From: Rhizobiales bacterium SYSU XM002
Lineage (GTDB): Bacteria; Pseudomonadota; Alphaproteobacteria; Rhizobiales; Beijerinckiaceae
Direction of reading: 5' to 3'
Length of the DNA: 64,000 nucleotides
NCBI GenBank assembly: GCA_009846685.1
Contig: VWVY01000004.1
Location: 62,001-126,000, forward strand
Shown here in pieces: positions 59,557-64,000 of this stretch (the stretch's first letter is position 1; each line of letters begins with the position of its first letter). The notes beneath the pieces were generated by a model that saw only the letters and a program-made list of their open reading frames with translations, was not told the origin of the DNA and made no database searches. Position numbers and translations under genes: made by a program.

Positions 59557-59991
59557 GTGGCCCTGAAAGTTGAGCTGAAGCCCAACGAACGCATCATCAT
59601 TGGCACCGCTGTGGTGCGCAATGGCGAGCAGCGTACGAGCCTCATCATCGAAGGACACGCTCCGATCCTACGCGAAAAGGATATCCTGAGCCCTCGCACG
59701 GCAGATACGCCCGCAAAGCTGATCTACCTTGCGATCCAGTTGATGTATATCGACGGGCGAGTTGCTGAGAATATTGGGACATATAATAAACTTGTCACGG
59801 ACTTTCAAAATGCTGTGCCAAGTTCAACCAATATTTTGATGGCAATTCACAACCATATCTTAAACGCGGAGTTCTATAAGGCCCTCAAGGAAGCGAAACA
59901 GCTTCTGGCGTACGAGAGGAAGTTATTCGAGCATGCAGCCCGGAATTCAGGCTTACGCGAAGACCCAGTCCCTGGCGCTCAGTCAGCGTGA
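59557..59991 (+). CDS. flbT: flagellin mRNA regulator FlbT
   Basis: A 144-residue protein starting from GTG (VALKVELKPNERIIIGTAVV). RNGEQRTSLIIEGHAPILRE, KDILSPRTADTPAKLIYLAI and QLMYIDGRVAENIGTYNKLV are FlbT signatures. In Caulobacter FlbT represses flagellin translation by binding the fljK leader until the hook is complete. AAGGAGG at 59544-59550 fits the GTG at 59557 (spacing 6). It overlaps flaF by 59 bp. The conserved flagellin leaders 0.5-8 kb upstream are its likely targets. Confidence 0.94.
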   Translation: MALKVELKPNERIIIGTAVVRNGEQRTSLIIEGHAPILREKDILSPRTADTPAKLIYLAIQLMYIDGRVAENIGTYNKLVTDFQNAVPSSTNILMAIHNHILNAEFYKALKEAKQLLAYERKLFEHAARNSGLREDPVPGAQSA

Positions 59992-60340
59992 ACTCGAAGC
60001 ACGCGCACTTCTCAAGGCAGCCGCGAAACTGCAGGCGCTCAAGGAAAACTGGGATCCCAGCATCTCGGCGATCGAAGATGCGCTCTCCCACAACCGAAAG
60101 GTGTGGACGCTGTTTCTCGCTGCCGCGACCGACGAGGAATGCACCCTCCCTCCGGAGGCGCGGCAGAACATCATCGGTCTCGCCCGCTTCGTGGTGAACC
60201 AGTGCATGCGCGTGCTGTTCAATCCTGAACCGGAAAAGCTCGGCCTGCTGATCGAAATCAACCAGCACATCGCCGCAGGCCTCCGCGGCAGCGCGACACC
60301 CGAAAGCGACGCTCAGGCGCTCGCCGCCGCGGCATCCTGA
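59933..60340 (+). CDS. flaF: flagellar regulator FlaF
   Basis: A 135-residue helical protein (QAYAKTQSLALSQRELEARA; LLKAAAKLQALKENWDPSIS; HNRKVWTLFLAAATDEECTL; FVVNQCMRVLFNPEPEKLGL). FlaF is needed for flagellin synthesis or secretion and works against FlbT in alphaproteobacteria. It starts inside flbT, a common arrangement implying coupling. The C-terminal tail (GSATPESDAQALAAAAS) is Ala-rich. Confidence 0.92.
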   Translation: MQPGIQAYAKTQSLALSQRELEARALLKAAAKLQALKENWDPSISAIEDALSHNRKVWTLFLAAATDEECTLPPEARQNIIGLARFVVNQCMRVLFNPEPEKLGLLIEINQHIAAGLRGSATPESDAQALAAAAS

Positions 60341-60380
60341 CCGTTCTCACCTAAGGCGGAACTGCCGGAGCGATTCTTCA

Positions 60381-60407
60381 CAGCGCCGCAAGGCGCTGTT
60401 TTCGTTT
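60381..60407 (+). terminator. Terminator after flaF
   Basis: CAGCGCC (60381-60387), GCAA loop, GGCGCTG (60392-60398), then TTTTCGTTT. Confidence 0.85.
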
Positions 60408-60440
60408 GTAGCGCATGACCAGATCTTCATCAGCACAAGA

Positions 60441-60464
60441 AAAAGGCGCCCGGAAGGGCGCCTT
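60441..60464 (-). terminator. Terminator after flgL
   Basis: AAGGCGCCC (60443-60451) and GGGCGCCTT (60456-60464) with a GGAA loop; the AAAAA on its left is a U tract for the minus strand. Confidence 0.82.
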
Positions 60465-60499
60465 CTACTCAGTCTCCGGGGGAAGCGGAGGACCGAAAC

Positions 60500-62023
60500 T
60501 CAGATGTAGTTGACGAGCGAGAGTTGCGACAGGCGCGCCGTCGTCTGGTAGCTCGCCTCAAGCTGCGTCTGGAGTGAGGTCAACTGAACTGCCACCTCCT
60601 CGCGTGACGTGCTTTCGATCTCCGAGAGCAACCCGCTCAGGAATTCCTTGCGGTCCGAATGGCGGGTCTTGGCGGTCGCGACCTGCGAGGTCGCGAGACC
60701 AAACTCGCCATTGATCTCAAGGATCGCGTTCGGCCCGCCGGTCGAATTGAAAACCTGGATCGCGCGCGCAGAGGCAGCATCGAACCGATCCTGCGTGGAG
60801 GTAATGCCCGGCGGATAATCGTCCGCCAGGAACATGCCAAGCGCGACGAGGGAGTCACGGAGCGCGACCTCGTTGGCGCGGGCCCCGAGACTGATCTGCA
60901 ACCCGGTATCGACTTCGGAGGTCTGGGTGTCGCGCGCCGCAACAGTGGTGTCGTCATCGCCCTGATACCAGATCACGGTCGGGCGGGAGCCCGGCGCGGC
61001 ATAGCTGGTCGAGGTGGCAAACGGCGGCTGCACGCGGGGCGGTTGCACAGTATTGGAACCGGAGAAGAACTCCCGCGACGCGACAAGGCCGGATGCCGCG
61101 CGGAGTTCGCCTTGTGCGATAGAATTGAGCCGCGAATCGATCGCCGTCTGCAGGTTCGCCGCAGTCGCGGCAGGCGTCGCGCCGACCGTGAAGACCGTGT
61201 CGTCAGCGGTGCCGGCTGTATCGACCGCGAAGCCGAGATTCATCGTCTTCCCATCCGGCAGGGTGACGGTGAACGACAGTCGTTCGCCGGTCAGCGGTTG
61301 GCCCGTGAAGTTGAAGCTGATTGCCGAGGGGGCGCCAGCCGGGCCGGCAACGGTGACGTTCGACATGCCGCCACCGGCCGTGCCAGCGACAAGCTTGATG
61401 CCGAACGGATTGCCTGCCGCATCTTCCGACAGCGTGGTCAGGGCGCCAACGTTCGAGGTGACCATCCGGCCGTTGCCGGTGCCAAGATCGGCAAGCCGGC
61501 GCTCGTCAACCACCTGCCGCAGGCCGGCATTGGTGCCGTCGCCAAGCATCAGCGTGTTGGCATCGACGACCGGCTTCACATCGCGCATCCGGCCCGAATA
61601 AAGATAGAGGCCCTCGTGCTGGTTATTGAGCGAGGAGATCACCTGCTCGAACTGCGCCTGCACCTGCTTCACGGCGGCCGTGATTTCCGGATAGCCGCCC
61701 GTGCCACGCGTATTCAGCATCACGCTGCGTGCCTTTTCGACCAAGGTCCGCAGTTCGTTGGTGCTCTGGTCCATCACCTTGAGACGGATCGTCGTCAGGT
61801 CGATGACGCTGTTGTAACCTTCGGCGATGCCGACCTGATTGCGGAAGGTAAGCGAGCTCACGCGCTGGTCGCCGAGGCCGCCGTAGGTCTCGGAACGCTG
61901 CCCGCTGGCGAGCTGCCGCTGCAGATCCTGCAACTGGTAGCGCATCGAGATCAGCGTGCGGGTGTTGTTCTGCGAGCGAACCGTGCCGCCGGCGAAGGGA
62001 TAGAGACTACTGATCAGGGTCAT
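60500..62023 (-). CDS. flgL: hook-filament junction protein FlgL
   Basis: A 507-residue hook-associated protein. MTLISSLYPFAGGTVRSQNN is followed by RYQLQDLQRQLASGQRSETY, the D0 region; the C-terminus holds FLSGLLSEIESTSREEVAVQ and LTSLQTQLEASYQTTARLSQ, ending LVNYI. The central region (NFTGQPLTGERLSFTVTLPD) looks like an added beta domain, making it longer than the ~300-residue enteric FlgL. It joins the filament to FlgK. It starts 3 bp after the flgK stop. Confidence 0.93.
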   Translation of the reverse strand: MTLISSLYPFAGGTVRSQNNTRTLISMRYQLQDLQRQLASGQRSETYGGLGDQRVSSLTFRNQVGIAEGYNSVIDLTTIRLKVMDQSTNELRTLVEKARSVMLNTRGTGGYPEITAAVKQVQAQFEQVISSLNNQHEGLYLYSGRMRDVKPVVDANTLMLGDGTNAGLRQVVDERRLADLGTGNGRMVTSNVGALTTLSEDAAGNPFGIKLVAGTAGGGMSNVTVAGPAGAPSAISFNFTGQPLTGERLSFTVTLPDGKTMNLGFAVDTAGTADDTVFTVGATPAATAANLQTAIDSRLNSIAQGELRAASGLVASREFFSGSNTVQPPRVQPPFATSTSYAAPGSRPTVIWYQGDDDTTVAARDTQTSEVDTGLQISLGARANEVALRDSLVALGMFLADDYPPGITSTQDRFDAASARAIQVFNSTGGPNAILEINGEFGLATSQVATAKTRHSDRKEFLSGLLSEIESTSREEVAVQLTSLQTQLEASYQTTARLSQLSLVNYI

Positions 62024-62026
62024 GGC

Positions 62027-63922
62027 TCAGATCCTCAGAAGGGCATCGAACATGTCACGGACGGCCGCGACGATACGGGCATTGGCGGCGTAGATATTCT
62101 GGACCTCGACGAGATCGGCGAGTTCCTGATCGGTATTGACCCCGGAGACATCGGCCGCCCGTTCGCGCAGGGTAGAGAGAACCACTTCCTGTCCCTCCGC
62201 CAGGGCCTTCGAGTTGCTGGCAGCCTGGCTTTGCGTCGCGATCACGCGGTCGAGAAACTGGCCCGAAGTACCGTGATAGACGGCGGTCGATCCCGTCAGC
62301 GAGATTGCTGGCGTGAAATCGGTCTCCCATGACTGAATCTGGTCGCGCAGGAAGCTCGGGCGGGTAGGATCGCCTGTGGAGGTCGTGGTCGGGGCAGTCT
62401 GGTAGACGACGAGACGGCTCGGGTCGGACAGCAGTGCCGGATTGACGCGGATGCCGGTAGAGAAACCGCGCTTCTGTGAGCCGGTGTCGAACGAGCCGGT
62501 GTAGATCTGCGAGCCGGCGTTGCCATCCACGAAGAACGGCAGAGCGGTACCCTGATCGGTCAGCGCCGTCACGGTGGCGCGAGCCGAGAGGTTGTTGACG
62601 TCGAGCGTATTGCCGGCACCGTCGTCGAGGACCTGGACGACACCCGCGCCAAGATTGTTGACGGTGAAGCCGGCGCCACCCGGCGCTGTGGCGAGTGCGG
62701 CGCCGATGGCCGCGATCGCAGCGGCCATGCCGCCGGAGAAGTCGATGCCGAATTCGATGTCGTTCGGATCGGCAGTCGCGCCTGCAGCGAGCGGCAATGC
62801 CGTCGGATCATTGACGGCGATCAGCGAGACCTTCTGCTTCGTCCCCGCAGGTTGCTGCGTATATTCCAGCGTGACGACGTTGCCGCTCTGGAGCGCATTG
62901 AGATCGAGGTCGAAGCCGGTCTGGACGCCGACAGTCGCGGCCGTACCTGAAACCGTGCGGTCGCCGAGCGAGGTCGCGAGTGCGGCGGCGAACTCGTCGA
63001 GGTGCCCTTGCGTCTCCACCAGAATGCTGTCGCGCAGCTCGAACAACGCCGCGAACGAGCCGGACTTGATGAGACCGTTGCGGTTGAGGTCCACCGCCCC
63101 GCCGATCGGATCGGTGATCATCAGGTGGCCAAGGCCGCTCTGGGCGGCATTCTGGTTGTAGAGGCTATCGGCCGACACCGCAAAGCGCTCGTCGAACTGG
63201 AGCTTGAGATTGCGTCCCTCGATGAAGAGCGGGCCGCCAGCCGAGGTATAGATGTTGAAGTTGCCGGTCCCGTTGTCGAAGACACGTAGATCGAAATAGG
63301 TGGAGAGCTTGTCGATGTACTTGTCGCGTTCGTCGAGCAGCCCCTGCCGCGTCGCGCTGTCGGATATCTCGTTGAGCTTCTTTGTGGTCTGGCCGATACC
63401 CTCGAGGAGGGTGTTCACCTCCTCGGCCTGATCGGCGATGCGCGCCTCAATCTCGCCGCGCATGAGCTGGACGTTCTCGGACAGCGTGTTCAGCGTCGAG
63501 GCGAGGCTCTGGGCGTTGACGAGTGCGTTCTGGCGCGCGGTCGACGATGCCGGGTCGGCAGCAAGCGTCTGGATCGCGGTCGAGAACTTCGAAAAGATCG
63601 TGTTGATGCCCGCATCGCTCCCCGGCTGCCCGAACAGCGAGTCAACGCGCTGGAGGTAATCGGAGAGCATCGCCGAGTAGGAGGCTCCGCCCGATTCCGT
63701 CCGCATCTGCTTCTGCAGAAGCTGGTCGAGTACCCGGTTCACGCTGACATCGCGAACCGCGCCGGCGGTGATGCCGAGCGCACTCGTTTCCTGCGTATTG
63801 AGGACCCGGCGGGTGTAGCCGACGGTGCCGGCATTCGCGACGTTGCGCGAAATCAGGCTCATCTGCGCCTGATTGACCGTCAAGCCGGATACGGCGTTCT
63901 GCAGGCTCGAAAGCAGTCCCAT
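62027..63922 (-). CDS. flgK: hook-filament junction protein FlgK
   Basis: A 631-residue protein. GLLSSLQNAVSGLTVNQAQM, SLISRNVANAGTVGYTRRVL are the FlgK N-terminus; LVEVQNIYAANARIVAAVRD with MFDALLRI is the C-terminus. The middle region has a duplicated beta part (GFTVNNLGAGVVQVLDDGAG; AAAIAAIGAALATAPGGA). Length is near the usual 550-650. It is exported through the flagellar rod channel and caps the hook. It is preceded by the end of the probable hook gene. Confidence 0.94.
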   Translation of the reverse strand: MGLLSSLQNAVSGLTVNQAQMSLISRNVANAGTVGYTRRVLNTQETSALGITAGAVRDVSVNRVLDQLLQKQMRTESGGASYSAMLSDYLQRVDSLFGQPGSDAGINTIFSKFSTAIQTLAADPASSTARQNALVNAQSLASTLNTLSENVQLMRGEIEARIADQAEEVNTLLEGIGQTTKKLNEISDSATRQGLLDERDKYIDKLSTYFDLRVFDNGTGNFNIYTSAGGPLFIEGRNLKLQFDERFAVSADSLYNQNAAQSGLGHLMITDPIGGAVDLNRNGLIKSGSFAALFELRDSILVETQGHLDEFAAALATSLGDRTVSGTAATVGVQTGFDLDLNALQSGNVVTLEYTQQPAGTKQKVSLIAVNDPTALPLAAGATADPNDIEFGIDFSGGMAAAIAAIGAALATAPGGAGFTVNNLGAGVVQVLDDGAGNTLDVNNLSARATVTALTDQGTALPFFVDGNAGSQIYTGSFDTGSQKRGFSTGIRVNPALLSDPSRLVVYQTAPTTTSTGDPTRPSFLRDQIQSWETDFTPAISLTGSTAVYHGTSGQFLDRVIATQSQAASNSKALAEGQEVVLSTLRERAADVSGVNTDQELADLVEVQNIYAANARIVAAVRDMFDALLRI

Positions 63923-63940
63923 CCTTACCTCCTTCCGTCT

Positions 63941-63954
63941 CCGGCCTAGGCCGG
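63941..63954. repeat. 14-bp perfect palindrome between flgE and flgK
   Basis: CCGGCCTAGGCCGG, in the 43 bp between the probable flgE stop and flgK start. A short hairpin could reduce expression of flgK-flgL relative to the hook gene. Confidence 0.5.
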
Positions 63955-63965
63955 GGACGACAAAC

Positions 63966-64000
63966 TCACCGGACGATGTTCATCACGTCCTGAAGCATCT
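63966..64000 (-). CDS. flgE: flagellar hook protein FlgE, C-terminal end (partial)
   Basis: Only the last ~11 codons are in the window: MLQDVMNIVR then TGA. That ending is typical of FlgE and other hook/rod proteins, and flgE is commonly just upstream of flgK in alphaproteobacteria. The gene runs off the right edge. Confidence 0.65.
   Translation of the reverse strand, partial: MLQDVMNIVR

Overview
The window is about 64 kb of high-GC chromosome from an alphaproteobacterium, most likely a member of the Rhizobiales (Hyphomicrobiales). The evidence is gene content and order: obgE-proB-proA-nadD-rsfS-rlmH-envC-ctpA-yibQ-rppH, the alphaproteobacterial flagellar regulators FliX, FlbT and FlaF, a DksA of the single-cysteine type, and FlgI beside CheL/FlbY-like genes. 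No genus can be fixed from the sequence alone.

Layout. Positions 1-1547 hold the end of a beta-ketoadipate branch (pcaJ, pcaF). Positions 1557-14913 are a minus-strand housekeeping block: rplU and rpmA, an acetyltransferase gene, obgE, proB, proA, nadD, rsfS, rlmH, envC, ctpA, a divergent polysaccharide deacetylase gene and rppH. Two genes look inserted into it: an AT-rich membrane-protein gene between proA and nadD, and a flagellum-associated DUF1217 gene between nadD and rsfS. Positions 15164-16090 hold a small, probably leaderless two-gene operon and tRNA-Ser(CGA).

Positions 16145-29852 form an aromatic-acid locus. A MarR regulator faces a plus-strand operon (ABC permease, a fused permease-ATPase, a second ATPase, an acyl-CoA dehydrogenase). 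This converges on a minus-strand operon (enoyl-CoA hydratase, feruloyl-CoA synthase-like ligase, thiolase, SDR dehydrogenase, 4-hydroxybenzoyl-CoA-type thioesterase, solute-binding protein). The enzymes add up to a complete beta-oxidative shortening of hydroxycinnamates. AT-rich palindromic sites sit at both outer ends. A Rieske oxygenase lies just outside, and PcaJ/PcaF could process the ring carbon later.

Positions 29859-42769 carry two secreted hydrolases, mmsA with a divergent LysR gene, and a hexuronate regulon: altronate dehydratase, a TRAP transporter, a GntR regulator and a mannitol-dehydrogenase-family reductase, tied together by two TTGGT-N3-ACCAA operators. A periplasmic helical protein and a LysE exporter lie between them. 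A CHASE2 adenylate cyclase and dksA follow.

Positions 45547-64000 are flagellar: fliX, flgI, a rod-binding protein, an FlbY/FlgN-like chaperone, flaG, four flagellins, flbT, flaF, flgL, flgK and the end of the probable hook gene flgE. Three flagellins are 526 residues each, close paralogues with copied leaders and terminators. Interleaved with them are three paralogous CxxCxxCC cysteine-cluster proteins. This flagellin plus cysteine-cluster arrangement is the best candidate in the window for an undescribed system, possibly flagellin modification. No CRISPR array, IS element, prophage or rRNA operon was seen.
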